A stretch of DNA of 64,000 nt from Oncomelania hupensis. Taxonomy: Eukaryota > Mollusca > Gastropoda > Littorinimorpha > Pomatiopsidae. The notes beneath the pieces are model-generated. The model worked only from the letters and a program-made list of their open reading frames with translations. It was not told the DNA's origin and ran no database searches. The position numbers were made by a program, and so were the translations under genes. The stretch lies in contig CM072512.1 in assembly GCA_036898135.1 (NCBI GenBank), positions 8,072,984-8,136,983 on the forward strand, written 5' to 3'. Positions 32,094 through 43,963 of this stretch are shown here, piece by piece. Position 1 is the first letter of the stretch; each line of letters opens with the position of its first letter.

Positions 32094-35000
32094 TTAAAAC
32101 AAGTGTTGACTATTGCATATTTTAAAAATCTCTTTGTAAGGTATTGAACCAAAATATGTTTCTCTGTTATCAAGTAGGTCAGCACATTCAGACATGAAAT
32201 GGCGAACGGAAAAGGATTTAGCACATGCAAAGCACCATGGTGGTTGTTCTCCTTTTAACAGGAAACTGTGGGTTACATAAGTATGCCCAATATGAAGGCG
32301 AGACAAAACTGTTTCTTCTTTGCGAGTGGATGCAAAGTTAGGCAAAGAGTCTGACAAATCGGGAAGAATTTGAAATAATTTGTTGTTGATATGGTTAGAC
32401 CAGTCAGTCTGCCACAGTCGTTTACAATAAGATCCAGTCATACAACGTAGGTCAGAGTAGGGCACAAACTGAAAAATCTCTGGAGGGAATTCGAGATGCA
32501 GAGCATCTTTAGCCGCTTTGTCCACTGCAATATTGCCGCGGATGCCCATGTGACCAGGGACCCACATAAAAACTATCTTTTTACCCTCAGAAACAAGTTG
32601 TGTATGGAGGTCATGGATCTCTGCCAGAAAAGGGTGTGATATCTTTCTCGTGGAAAGAGCCTGGAGTGCTGACAGTGAATCAGACATGATGTTCTTTTGG
32701 ATTGATAAACCTGTTTTAGAGCTAGATGAATTGCCTTGAGCTCAGCTGTATAAACAAAACAAAAATCAGGTAGACGCTGTTGCAAAGGCTGGTCTAGATG
32801 TCTCCCAGAGACCGACGCAGCAGCAACTGTGTCGCCTTTTTTTGACCCATCTGTAAAAGGTTTTTCATATCCTGGATATAAAGCACACTGTTCTAAATAG
32901 AGCTGGTTATAGATGGTTTCAGATGAATTGTTTTTGAAGAAAGCGGACAATTGCCAATTAATGTTTGGGGTACATAATTTCCATGGGGGAGCTTAAATCC
33001 GAAGCTCATCATCGTTGATGGAAGCAACATCAATGCCTGCTTTTTCCAAATGAGCCTGCATTCTGATGCCAAACGGAGGTATTGTGTTAGGTTTGGCTTC
33101 AAATTTCTGAACAAAATCTGGGTTGAAAACACAGTCATAGGCGGGGTTCATAGGATCAGTTTTTAATTTTAAATAGTAATTCAGTGACAATTTTGTACGT
33201 CTCAGCTCCAGCGGGGGTTCGTTAGCTTCCACATAAAGGCTTTCACAAGGGGAGGTGCGAAAAGCACCCAAAGCAATGCGTAATGCCTGATGAGCAACTG
33301 GGTCTAACATTTTAAGATACGATTTTCTAGCAGAACCATAAACAGTGCAACCATAGTCTAATTTGGATCTAATTAAAGAACGATATAACAGCAGTAAAGT
33401 TTTCTTGTCATCTCCCCAGTCTGTATCACTGATAACCTTGAGCAAATTGCAGGCCTGGAATGAAGGATAACCTTTGATAAAAAATAACACCTAAAAATTT
33501 GACTTGTTGGACCGCCTTTATTCGAGTCTTATTGAGAGTAATATTAGGATCTTGAATAATTCCCCGGTGCTTGGAAAAGTGAATACATTAAGTTTTTGCT
33601 TCAGAAAATTTAAAACCATTTTGTAAAACCCAGTCTTGAACGGCATTGACACATAACTGAAGCTGACGTTCTGCAGATGCCAAGGTTTTACCTTTGGCTA
33701 TTAATGCAAAATCATCAACAAACAAAGAATTGTCAATTCCCTGTTTAACGGAACGAACAATATTATTTATTTTAATATTAAACAGCAAGGGAGACAAGAT
33801 GCTACCCTGAGGCACTCCGATCTCCTGTTCCCTCATATCTGATAAAGATCCCCCGATCTTAACCTGAAAAATTCTGTCCGTTAGAAAATTGGATATAAAC
33901 AGAGGTAAATGTCCCTTCAAACCCATTTCTTGCAAATCGGAAAGAATGCCGCATTTCCATGTGGTATCGTACGCTTTTTCCAAATCAAACATGATGGCTA
34001 CGACATGTTCACCCTGGACGAACGCGTTACGGATAAAAGTTTCCAGTCGCACCAGTTGGTCAACAGTACTTCGACCACTTCGAAAGCCACACTGAGTGTT
34101 GGATAATACATTATTTGTTTCCAGATACCACAGTAAACGGGAATAAACCATTCTTTCCAGCGTCTTGCATAAGCAGGACGTTAATGCTATTGGTCTGTAG
34201 TTTGTTGGATTAGTATGGTCTTTGCCAGGTTTAGGAATGGGTACAATAATGGCCTTTCTCCAAGAGGGAGGGAAGGTGCCAGTGATCCAAATCTGATTGA
34301 AGATGTCTAGCAGTTGAGACCGTGAGTACCTTGTTAAATGTCGTAGAAATTGATAATGCACATCATCCGGTCCAACTGTTGAATCTGCACTTTTGTTAAT
34401 TGCATCGTCAAGCTCGACTAATGAGAACGAAATGTTGTAGTCTTCAGAATTATCAGAGGTAAAATTTAACCGTCGTTTTTCTTTACGTGTTTTAACTGTT
34501 TGAAAAGAGACAGAATAATTTTCGGAGGAAGAATTTGCAGCAAAAGAAGAGGCCAAAAGATCAGCTACTAGTTTTTTATCTCCGATTACGTCCCCTGCAC
34601 AATAAGGCATGGGCTCACCTGTTTGTTACTTGTATTTTTGAGTTTGCGGACCACTTTCCAAACCTTCGACAGTTTCGCTTTCGAATTTAGCGTGGAGCAG
34701 AAACCTCTCCACGATTCTCTTCTCTTACGTTTGAAGAGCTGTCGGCATTGCGCTCGCAAACGTTGGTGGTTCTGTTTATTTTCAGAGCTTGGGTGCAGAT
34801 ACATCATTCTTAAAGCTTTTTTACGGGCTTGCTGAATTTTTTTACATTCATCATCAAACCAGGGTTTTTTAATTGTATACGGTTTTGATGAAGTTTGCGG
34901 GATGGACTCCTTGGCACTGTTTATAACTATGTCAGTGTAGAGCTGTACTGGATCTATGGCATTCGAAAATTCCTGTTCCTTAGCACGTAACTGAACCTCA

Positions 35001-35793
35001 GACAGGTTAGAAAACAGACTCCAGTTAGCTTGATTCAGTTTCCACCTGCCATGAGTTTGCTCAAGGTTGTCTGAATCATGTTTTAATAAAAGCGGTAAAA
35101 TGGTCGCTGCCATGGAGATCTTCTAAAACTGTCCATTTAAAATCCAAAAGTAAGGAGGGATCATAGATCGATACATCAATGTGGGACAAAGAAGCGGTTC
35201 TTGAACAGGAAAAAGTTGGAGCACCCTCGTTCAAAGTTACTAGATTTAATTAGTCTAAAATGTCTTCAATTATTTTCCTCTGAGAATCGGTACGATCGCT
35301 ACCCCACAGGGGAGAGCGTCCATTAAAATCTCCCACCAACAAAAAAGGGGTAGGTAGCTTTTGGATCAAATTCTCAAGGTCATTTTTATTTACATTTATT
35401 GATGGGGTCAAATATATAAAACAAACTGTGAGGGATTTAAAAAGAGATACTCTGGCTGCAACTGCTGGTAAAAAAACTTGTATTAAGTGAAATTGGGTTA
35501 AATGGGACGTTTCTATGAATAAAGAGTGAAACGCCTCTAGAAGATGTACAATCTAGAGACGAATAACCAGTAATATCTATAAGCTGTTTCTCTGATAAGA
35601 GAGTTTCCTGAATGGCTAACACCTCAGGTTGATGCTCAGTCAGCAGACAGCATAGCTCCTCATAATTTGCCCTTATCCCTCGGATATTCCATTGTAAAAT
35701 GGCCATAAAATGAAGTAAAAGAATGCTAAAATTTTCATCTCTGAGAGCACAATTACGTCTCTTTAGCTTTCGGACCCTCGTCCATCTCTTCAT
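32094..35793 (-). pseudogene. ORF2 of the I-type LINE (endonuclease, reverse transcriptase, RNase H)
   Basis: Read from the right: an endonuclease N-terminus (35437-35793, ILQWNIRGIRANYEEL and AIQETLLS); a linker (34586-35113); reverse transcriptase (33588-34610) with PKPGKDHTNPTNYRPIALTS, a FDLEKAYD A motif, GVPQGSILSPLLF and FVDDFALIA in place of the usual YxDD; a thumb region (32993-33490); and RNase H (32573-32950 and 32094-32687) with FTDGSKKG, ELKAIHLAL and WVPGHMGIRGN. The pieces lie in different frames and part of the endonuclease is missing. It is not expressible as one protein. Confidence 0.92.
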
Positions 35794-35877
35794 GGTCCAT
35801 CAACCCCCAGAAACGGTTCTCCGTGTCTAGAGGTTGATGGTGCTTGGAAGAAAGGGGTCCGGGCCTTTGATTTTTCG

Positions 35878-37157
35878 TCAAAGCCCCGGAACCCGAACTG
35901 CCAGCCGACTTCCTCCCCTTCTCCCAGCACCGAATTTTATATCTTCCTTCTCTCTTTCACCCTTTCCAACCTTTCCCTCTCCTCCTCTGACGCTCCTCTG
36001 CTGAGGCACTAGAATCTTAGCCGCCTCAGCAACTACCTGGTCGCTAAAACCTGTCATTGCTGATGCGGCAGCCTGAGGCATAGCCTCCTTTGCAGCAGGT
36101 GTGACAGCTTTAGACACGGCCGTCTGCGTGTTGTGGGTGACGGTTGGGGACGTGCCCGTCGGCACGTTCTCCAGTGTAATCGGTGGGGTTGGAGAACCCC
36201 CCTTTTGAGCAATGTGAGCATTTTTTCTAGAGCATCCATCTGTCTGCACAATGTTTCCAAGATCTGCGTCATTTTATTCATAGCAGTGTCCATTGACGGG
36301 TGTGCGCTAGGTTCCACGTGAGATGTGGAACCCGCCACAGATGCAAAGGACCTCTCTTTAAGAACCGCTCTACTTTCCAGAACTTTTTTCCTTGCGTCTC
36401 CAAAGGAGCAACTCTCAGTGGCCCACACCTTTTGGATTTCCAGCTCCAACTGCCACTGAGGACAATCTTTGGAGCTGAAAGAATGATGCCCGGCGCAATT
36501 CACGCAGCAAATCGGATCTTAGCATTCATTTCATGTTTGTCTTTAGCACAATCTCGACATATTTCTTTGCTTTTACAGGTTTTGCTACCGTGACCAAACC
36601 TTTGGCAACGGTAGCATCGCAACGGTGACAGTATGAAAGGTGTCACCTTGACCCTAAGGTACCCCACCTTGAGTGACTCCTGCAACTTGGCCATAGCGAA
36701 GGTCACAAAAAGTGTGTTGGTGGGGATACGTTGGGGTCCTTTGGTGACAAAGACCCGCTGTACTGCTGTGACCCCCTGGCTGGAGAGCTCATCTCGGATT
36801 TCCAATTCCGACATGTCGATCAAATCCTGACATCGGATGACTCCCTTGGAAGAATTCAACCGTCCATGCACAGAAACTTTGATTTGTCTGTCAACAAAGA
36901 CGGTCAAATTCCTCTTTAGCAGACAATCCGATGCCCTTTTGGTTGAGCACTCCACCAGATCTAAGTTTTTTAACATCTTTGAAACCCATTTTGCAGACGG
37001 ATTGGAAACCCTTCTGGATGGCGAATGAAGACAGCTTGCCTAGTGGCATAGCTGGATCCGCCCCCTCCACAACCAAAATACGAGGCCAGGCCCCTTCCAC
37101 CCCCGATGCACAAGCTTTTTGTCTCGTATCCATGTCACTTTCCGTGTCCGTCATCAT
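35878..37157 (-). pseudogene. ORF1 (gag-like) of the I-type LINE
   Basis: Three overlapping frames (36891-37157, 36500-36976, 36054-36503) give an N-terminal region, a central RNA-binding-like region and knuckles: CYRCQRFGHGSKTC, CRDCAKDKHE and CAGHHSFSSKDCP. The C-terminus is Ala/Thr-rich. Such proteins coat the LINE RNA. Frameshifts separate the pieces. Confidence 0.85.
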
Positions 37158-37783
37158 GCAGTCGTTTTTTTTTTTTTGATGCCTTGTTAATTATTTGTTA
37201 ATTCATCACCCCTGCTCCCCACCCACCACGAATTCCAACAAGGGAATGCGTCCAAGCGGAAAATCCAGCAAGGGAGCGCACTAGGGCTACAGGGGGGGGG
37301 GGGGGAATATAAACCCAGACAATCCCGCACTCCCACTACGGTTTTGTTCAAGTTTGACACATGAGCCGCAGCCTTCTAGCAGAGCTAGGGCAATACACGA
37401 CCAGCCGCTTGACTGACGCGGGCCACGCCAGCCTCCCGTCTAGGAGAAGTCCGGGCCAAAGAGGTGTGTTAGTGTGAGGGACCGCAGTCCCTCAGTGACC
37501 TCAACCTCCAGGATCCCATTCTCCCCCGACACGGGTTGCCCTGCACGGCCACAGAGAAAAAGGAGGGTAGAAAAAGAAGAAATGATGGGGAAAAAGAAGA
37601 CAGGAAAAGTCCGGTAAGGCAGAAGAGAGGAAGTCAAAACTGCAGTTTAGTGGGAGAATTTACGGGTGAAAAGGATATAGATGAAAGGACCAATAAGACA
37701 GAAACAAGACAAAAGAGAAGAAAAAGGGTAGGCAACTTTATCACCCAGCCAGAGAGAGGCTGGGGTCCACCCCCGGCGCGCGG

Positions 37784-38035
37784 ACTTCCTGTCTGGACCC
37801 ATGGTCTGATACAATGGCTCCTAAATATTTAAAGCTATGCACTGTGTTGAGGAATTGGCCTTGGACTTTGATGTCCGTGTTGATGTCATTGGTTATCATT
37901 TTGGTCTTTTCTACACTTATTTCCATTCCATATTAGCTCTGGAGGTGGTGTCAAGCCTCTGTGCCAGCTGTTCAAGTTCTTGTTCCTCTCCAGCCAATCC
38001 ATCAATGTCATCCGTAAAACGAAGAAGTCACCGGC
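37784..38035 (-). mobile_element. RTE-like LINE, reverse transcriptase fragment
   Basis: The minus strand encodes the end of a reverse transcriptase palm (DDIDGLAGEEQELEQLAQ) followed by EKTKMITNDINTDIKVQG and [12 protein letters not shown]. The last part matches the plus-strand copy at 50926. It joins at about 38035 to the endonuclease of the same kind of element in the opposite orientation. Confidence 0.8.
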
Positions 38036-39082
38036 CAGGGCGGAGGAACCTCACGTTACTACAGGTTCAACGACCACGTGCTCAGGGCCAAGGCAAGCCA
38101 CACTGTATTCGTGGATTTCGGCTGTGGCCAACAGGCTGGAGAGGATTGGGCACCGCCAGGTCTTTTTTTGTCCCAGACACACTATATGATGAAACTATCC
38201 ACTAATTCCATACCGGATCGGTCGTCGCCCGGCTCAACAAGGACCGCGCCTTCCGTTGGCCACCAGGACGGAGGTGATAAGTATGCTACTGATGGACAAT
38301 TTAGCAAGATCCGCACGAGAAACAACATCGTCATAGGAACCTGGAATGTCAGGACCCTAACTGCGGAAGGAAAATTAGAAGAACTGGCCCACGAGCTGGA
38401 CCACAATCGATGGAACGTTTTAGGTATCAGCGAACTGCGCCTAGGTAAAACAACGAACGACAAAGGCCACAAGCTCTATTTCAGCGGTAGAGATGACAGG
38501 CACGAACATGGCGTTGGATTCTTGGTCCACAAGAACATTCTTGCCACTGCCATGGGTTGCCGCCCAGTCTCCAGCAGACTCATTACCATCCGTCAGAGAG
38601 CAGCCCCTTTCAACATCACCATCATCCAGGCCTATGCCCCAACATCAGACTATGGCGACAGCGAAGTGGATGATTTCTATGAAAATCTACAGGCTGTCCT
38701 TGACCAAGTGCCGAAAAAGGACAAAGTCATAGTGCAAGGCAACTGGAATGCCATGGTTGGCCAAGATGCGCACCACAACTGGGGAGACACATGTGGACCT
38801 CACTGCAACAACGAGACAAATGACAGAGTTCTGAGACTCTTGGAGTTTGCCAGATACAACAATCTGGTACTGGCAAACACGCCTAGTCTCCACAAAAACT
38901 CCAGACGATGGACATGGCACAGTCCCGGCGGGCAGCATCACAACCAGATAGACTACATGATGGTCAAGAAACGCTTCAGATCAAGCATCAACATTGGCAG
39001 GACACGCACTTTTCCAGGAGCAGACATCGGAAGTGACCACACGATCGTGATATTACACAAGGAAGAGAATATTCATATTTAG
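38036..39082 (+). mobile_element. RTE-like LINE, endonuclease part
   Basis: The frame at 38078-39082 carries an AP-type endonuclease: IGTWNVRTLTAEGKLEEL, LGISELRLG, GVGFLVHKN, QAYAPTSD, NWNAMVG and a terminal IGSDHTIV. The usual catalytic E (SEL) and the SDH motif are present; GDWN is NWN here. It ends in a stop at 39082 without a reverse transcriptase. Next to the inverted fragment at 37784-38035 it looks like a 5'-inverted insertion, as made by twin priming, with later loss of the 3' end. Confidence 0.82.
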
Positions 39083-39564
39083 TGCTGTGAGCCTCCCTGC
39101 ACCATAGTTACGGTGTGACAGATCGCCGCGCTAATTGTCCAGCATTGTTCTTGTCAGGAATGGCCTCGACAATCAACGCGCTCGATCTATTCAATGGGAA
39201 GACTTACTAAGTTTGATAGATTTGACGAAGAATGAATGAAGAGACGAGAAAAGCTAGCGAATTCAACGGATAACACTTAGAAAATTCGACAGAGCTCACC
39301 CAGATTCAATCTTGCAACCTCTGGAAACATTTTGTACTGCTTCTTTGTTGCTATTATTTTTCAATTCATATTTTCACAGCGATATTGTGCAATTTTCCGT
39401 GCGCATCATTAAAATTATAAGAAGAAGGAACAACACAATAGGACACAACATATATGTTTTACTGGTTCACAAGCCCCAAAACGTAGCACAAAGTGAAAGT
39501 AACACGATAGAGAAAGAAAGACTAGAAATAAAGACAGAACAAACTTCCTACATTTCCTATCGTT
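39083..39564. other. Intergenic sequence, nothing recognised
   Basis: AT-rich, no supported feature. Confidence 0.45.
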
Positions 39565-39577
39565 ATTCGTGTGATGC

Positions 39578-40161
39578 ACCCCCGTTGGTATGCCGGGGGT
39601 TTCAGTATAAATAGTATCCCCACTTTCTGGAAATTTAGTGCTTTAAATTCCCATTGTCGCTGTCTTTCTCATTTGCTCTTTTTCATTCCTGCTTTGTTCT
39701 ATCAATCTGCTATACTATCTTCTTCTTCGATAGACCAGTCACCTACCTTTTTTTCTTGAAAACTCTTCCGGGACAAGACTCCTTATTTGTGTATGGGGTC
39801 TGTTGGATCAGCTTGGGAATATTGGACGCTTTCTGCCAGGTGGTCACTAGAGCTTCCTATGATGTTATTATTTAGCAATGTAGGCATTTTATATGTATGT
39901 GTTTTGTTGATAATTTATAATGATGTTTGTATTCTATTTTGTTTTTGTAAACGGGGGTTCGATAAAATTTAATTAGAGTACAGCCTCAGCGTCCCCTGCG
40001 TGGGATGTCTTTATTGTAAAGGGACTGGCTGGTGGAGAGCTTTCAGTTTTACCACTAGGGTTGTTCCAGCAGATCTTTTATGCGGATCAGGGCTTGTCCG
40101 GTCCTGATTTGGCTCGGAAGAGTCCGTTGGACCTAAAGCAATAATCATGTAATGTAATGTA
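39578..40161 (+). mobile_element. Family C element, complete (584 bp)
   Basis: Bounded by the 13-bp target duplication ATTCGTGTGATGC (39565-39577 and 40162-40174). It starts ACCCCCGTTGGTATGCCGGG, has TATAAATAG about 30 bases in (39604-39612), and ends with ...GGACCTAAAGCAATAATCATG and ATGTA units. There is no protein-coding frame of note and no obvious tRNA-type promoter. It is therefore a long non-autonomous retroelement of unknown origin. Related sequence lies at 14748-14860, 28472-28545, 28698-28959, 29935-30613 and 31801-31850. Confidence 0.9.
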
Positions 40162-40174
40162 ATTCGTGTGATGC

Positions 40175-40495
40175 GTGTTTAGTTTTCTTTCCTATTCATC
40201 TTATCAAACTTATAAGCAGCTTGCGAGAAGGTGCCTAAGGCTACGTTCACGCTAAACCCGGCAAGTTGTCGTCAATCAGTTACCGTCGGCAAATTGCCGT
40301 CACCAGTGTTCACGGTAGAGCCTGAAGTTGCTGTCCGGCGAATTCACACTTTTCTGCTATCCTATGCAACAACGGGAATCCCCTCTATGAAAAATACTTC
40401 CGGTTTTTTTTTCTCCGCGTGTTTTAGTGAGTTATTTCCAAATATTCAAGAATAATAACATGTGTCACTGGCCACCTGTATCGTACCCTCACATA
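40175..40495. other. Intergenic sequence
   Basis: Includes several related words (CGTCAATCAGTTACCGTCGG, CGGCAAATTGCCGTCACC) with local dyad symmetry near 40255-40305. It ends in a run of T that is the tail of the neighbouring SINE D. Confidence 0.4.
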
Positions 40496-40715
40496 TTTTT
40501 TTTTTTTTTTGCTGCAGTTTATTATCCCTTTCTATCGCCAGTGGCGCGCCTAAACCCTACCTACCTAACATTATTTGTGAATTTTTGAAAAATATTCGGA
40601 AAAACATAACGCCCAGATGCTGGCTTGAACCCACACCTGTCAGGCGCCATTGGTTTCTGGCTTGTGGACAAGGCAAGTTAATCCCGCCTTAGCCCACTTG
40701 GCCACAACGCTCGCA
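40496..40715 (-). mobile_element. SINE family D copy 1 (tRNA-derived)
   Basis: On the minus strand it begins AGCGTTGTGGCCAAGTGGGC, which resembles a Leu/Ser-type tRNA start with an A box. A B-box-like GGTTCAAGCC follows, then CCAGTGGCGCGCC (plus reading: GGCGCGCC near 40541) and a poly(A) tail (T run at 40496-40510). It is shorter than the copies at 57368 and 62225, missing part of the middle. Confidence 0.85.
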
Positions 40716-41258
40716 TAAACATAGTCAGTTACTTCGTGTTTTGTGAAAGTTGCGACGGCGAAGCTATTTAAAACTACAAGAGTTTTCAGGTCCTGTTTCA
40801 CTTTCTGTCGATGATCGACGCACCTCCGAAGTCGCCACAAATACAGGCCTCTACGATTGTTTTTTGCATTCTTTCACTGAGCATGTACTTCCTCCACCGT
40901 TTTTATACTTATCCCACTCATTTTCGGGCTCTAACAATCGTCGTTTTCGGCAATTTGCCATATTTAAAAGTCACGCATCAAGCTTTGATAAAAGCAAAAC
41001 AAACCAAACCGGAACTTGGTTTCATATAACCTCGTTTTAATTTATAATGGCGATACCCACGAGTTTTTATGAGAGGTGCCGGAAAGTTGTGAATTGCTGC
41101 GCCACACTACTTTGGATACAAAGATCGCGCTTTCCAGGCGCATACTCTTGTGGTGAATTTTACAAAACAGATGATTAAAACGGAATTCTCGCAAATATGG
41201 TGTGCACCCAATTCACCGCAATCGTAAAGTGCATGGAGAATACCATCCTTTGATTCCG
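40716..41258. other. Unassigned sequence with a 73-codon frame
   Basis: A plus frame at 40811-41029 has a hydrophobic middle (STIVFCILSLSMYFL) but no recognised family, and no splice or promoter evidence ties it to a gene. It stays a weak candidate. Confidence 0.3.
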
Positions 41259-41259
41259 C

Positions 41260-43104
41260 AAGTAATAATAATAATAATAATAATCATAATAATAATAACG
41301 GATTTTTATATAGCGGGTACTCCAGCCTATGACCAGACTCACCACGCTTTACATAGTCATTACATATAAATACATGCACTCGATGAAACATCACTTTTGC
41401 TACAATACACCAAAAGACGGGACAGTAAAGGTACAGACTATTTACAACTATGTACATAAATTACAAAAAAGACAAAAATAGACTATTTACAACTATGTAC
41501 ACAAATGACAAAAAGACAGAAGGTAGAATAGCAAAAACCTATTCACAGCTATATACCCGGTTAGGCCCAGGAAGAAAAACAGTATAAATATTTATTTACA
41601 GCCGTGTATACACTTACGGATCAGACATAGGCAAAAGATGAGAGAATGGCAGCGGGATACAAATCAATCTGAATAATGCAGTTTGAAAAGGTGGGTTTTG
41701 AGGGCCTTTTTGAATGCTTGTGTTGATTGTATGTTGCGGATATGGGAGGGAAGGGAATTCCACTGCTTAGGTGCGGAGTAAGCGAATGCACGTTGGCCGT
41801 ATGTCTTAGTGCGGGTGACTGGAACCTTGAGTGTGCGAGTGTCAGCAGAAGATCTTAAAGTGCGTGAAGGGGAGTAGACAGACAGTAGATCAGCAAGGTA
41901 GGAAGGACAAGAATCTGTGAAGAAGTTGTGACAGAGAACAGAGAGTTTGTACTCTATGCGTGCTTGCACAGGAAGCCAGTGAAGGGAATGTAGTAGAGGT
42001 GTGATGTGATCGCGTTTCTTTGCTCGGAATACTAGTCCTGAACCTTTTGTAGTTTGTCAATGATGTGCTTCGGGGAGCCAGCAAGGAGAGAGTTGCAATA
42101 GTCAAGACGAGAAAGGACGAGAGCGCAGACTAGGGTTTTGGTGGCAGGGACTGTAAGATAGTGGCGAAAGGAGCTGATTTGGCGTATGGCCGTGTATGCA
42201 GAGCGACAGACTTGGAGATGTGGTTGTTGAGGGACAGGTCGTCGGAGAGAATGTAGCCGAGATTTCTTGCTGAGGATGAGAACTGAATGTTTGTTGTCCC
42301 TACTGTAAGCGACGTTGGGAGAGGCGAGAGTGAGGAGGAGGTGTTGTGTTTGTGAATGAGGAGGGCTTCGGTTTTATCATCATTAAGCTTAAGCTTGTTG
42401 AGTGTCATCCATGACTTAATGTCTGTGATGCAGTTCTCCAAAGTCTGAACATTGGTATTAATGAGAGAGGGGGCGGTGGATTTATACAGTTGTGTGTCGT
42501 CTGCAAATGACTGACTCTCAACAGCATGCTTTCTAAGCAAGAGAAGCAGTGGCTTGGTGTACAGAGTGAATAACACCGGCCCTAAAACGGAACCCTGAGG
42601 CACGCCGCACACCAAGTCTGCTGTGCTGGAGAAACAGCCATCGACAGTGACTGCTTGTGATCTGTCAGAAAGATATGAGTGGAACCAGGCCAGGACCGAG
42701 CCAGAGATTCCAAAGTAGTGTTGAAGAGTGTTAAAGAGAATGTGATGGTCGACTGTGTCAAAGGCGGCTGAGAGGTCTAATAAGGTGAGAACGGAGATGT
42801 TACCATTATCTAAGGCAAGCAACAGATCATTGGTTACCTTTAGGAGGGCTGTCTCAGTGCTGTGGAAGGGTCGGTAGGCAGACTGGTTGGGGCAAAGTAA
42901 AGCGTTATCATATAGGTAGGCAAACAGTTGTTTGAGAACAATCTTTTCTATGACTTTGGACAGGAAGGAGAGGTTTGAAACGTAACGAAAGTAACGAACG
43001 ATACCCAGAAATGTATAGAATACATACGGATGCGACCAGAGACTTTTCAAGATCTGCTTAACCAATGCCGTGAAGATTTGACAAAGCAGTCTACAAATTT
43101 TCAA
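41260..43104 (-). mobile_element. L2/CR1-type LINE, 5'-truncated
   Basis: A minus-strand LINE with a reverse transcriptase frame (42130-43104), a shifted C-terminal part (41664-42105), a 3' non-coding region, and a tail of AATAAT units at 41264-41297 (plus reading). The C-terminus (YSPSRTLRS, YGQRAFAYSAPKQWNSLP) is homologous to the fragment at 23534-23938. The endonuclease and ORF1 are missing. Confidence 0.92.
42130..43104 (-). pseudogene. Reverse transcriptase of the L2/CR1-type LINE
   Basis: Palm and fingers motifs are clear: SNLSFLSKVIEKIVLKQL, SAYRPFHSTETALLKV, LLDLSAAFDTVDHHIL, GVPQGSVLGPVLFTLYT, SFADDTQLY and LKLNDDKTEALL. The frame is open through the palm and then shifts near 42130. 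The start of the frame (before SNLSF) is not LINE-like and marks the 5' truncation. Confidence 0.93.
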
Positions 43105-43735
43105 ATGCCAATTTCGCCAGCGGAGCGCTTGATTGTAACACTGAGGTATATACCAGTTACTTAAATGCGATAAAGATAATCTGACTAAATCTAAAACTGT
43201 TTAGACTCTGACAAGATCTAAAAGATTCCAGCCAGTTGCCTAATAAGTTTGATAAGGACCCTATGACGTGCAGTGGCGTAACCAAACAACACGTATAAAA
43301 CTATTCCGATATTACCGTGGCGTGACCAAACATGTAATATCGGATGACGCGGAAAAGTAAACTTTACCTGAAACAGGTAACGTGTCTCAAAAATCAAGAG
43401 AAGAATCATGAGAATAAGAATCATAAGAATCATTTCTCTACTTTTATAAGTTCCCTTCCAGCCAAAAACAGTGACAACCGCGATTGGCAACCATTGCAAA
43501 ATCTATCATCGCCGGGGAAACTGAGCAAAACAACTACGATTACCTGGGAAACGTGGACAAAAAGTTACCAACAATATTCAGTTCCCTGTCTCCGCAATGA
43601 CAACAGTCGCTGTGCCGTGGCAACTTAAACAATGCCGTGACAACACAGACAAAAAGGACTTCTCGCGATGACGTCAATGCACAGAAATAATATTTCCTAA
43701 ATTATTATTTCACCATCGCGGATTTAGAACACTTT
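43105..43735. other. Intergenic sequence, nothing recognised
   Basis: Imperfect inverted words (GTAATATCGG near 43330, CCGATATTAC near 43306) hint at a small hairpin. No gene is supported. Confidence 0.4.
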
Positions 43736-43963
43736 TAATAACATTTCCTATTTCCAAAATTGCAAGAAAATAAAATAATTTACTCAAATTCAGATCCCGT
43801 CTTCATGTTGAAGAACGCACAGCTCTAAAAAGAATCGCATGACGTCATTTAATAACATTTCGTATTTCCAAAATTGCAAGAAAATAAAATAATTTACTCA
43901 AATTCAGATCCCGTCTTCATGTTGAAGAACGCACAGCTCTAAAAAGAATCGCATGACGTCATT
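43736..43963. repeat. 114-bp tandem duplication
   Basis: Two adjacent units with a 114-base period; I found one difference (TTTCCTATT versus TTTCGTATT). Each contains GCATGACGTCATTT, so it carries a CRE-like TGACGTCA palindrome. The near identity implies a recent event. Confidence 0.93.

Larger units (their letters stand above)
31880..37550 (-). mobile_element. Decayed I-type LINE with RNase H
   Basis: A long non-LTR retrotransposon on the minus strand. It has a 5' untranslated part (about 37160-37550, ending in a G run near 37295-37307), a gag-like ORF1 with CCHC knuckles, then an ORF2 with endonuclease, reverse transcriptase and a C-terminal RNase H. RNase H after the reverse transcriptase places it in the I/Nimb-like group. 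Every domain is broken by frameshifts, so it is an old copy. The 3' edge near 31880 is not sharply defined and no target duplication was found. Confidence 0.9.

Noticed and set aside
38078..39082. Cellular DNA-repair endonuclease gene
   Set aside because: The AP-endonuclease-like fold has LINE-type motifs (WNVRTL, SELRLG, APTSD) and lies beside reverse transcriptase of the same element.
40811..41029. 73-codon frame with a hydrophobic segment as a membrane protein gene
   Set aside because: No homology recognised, no flanking splice, promoter or poly(A) evidence; too short to support.
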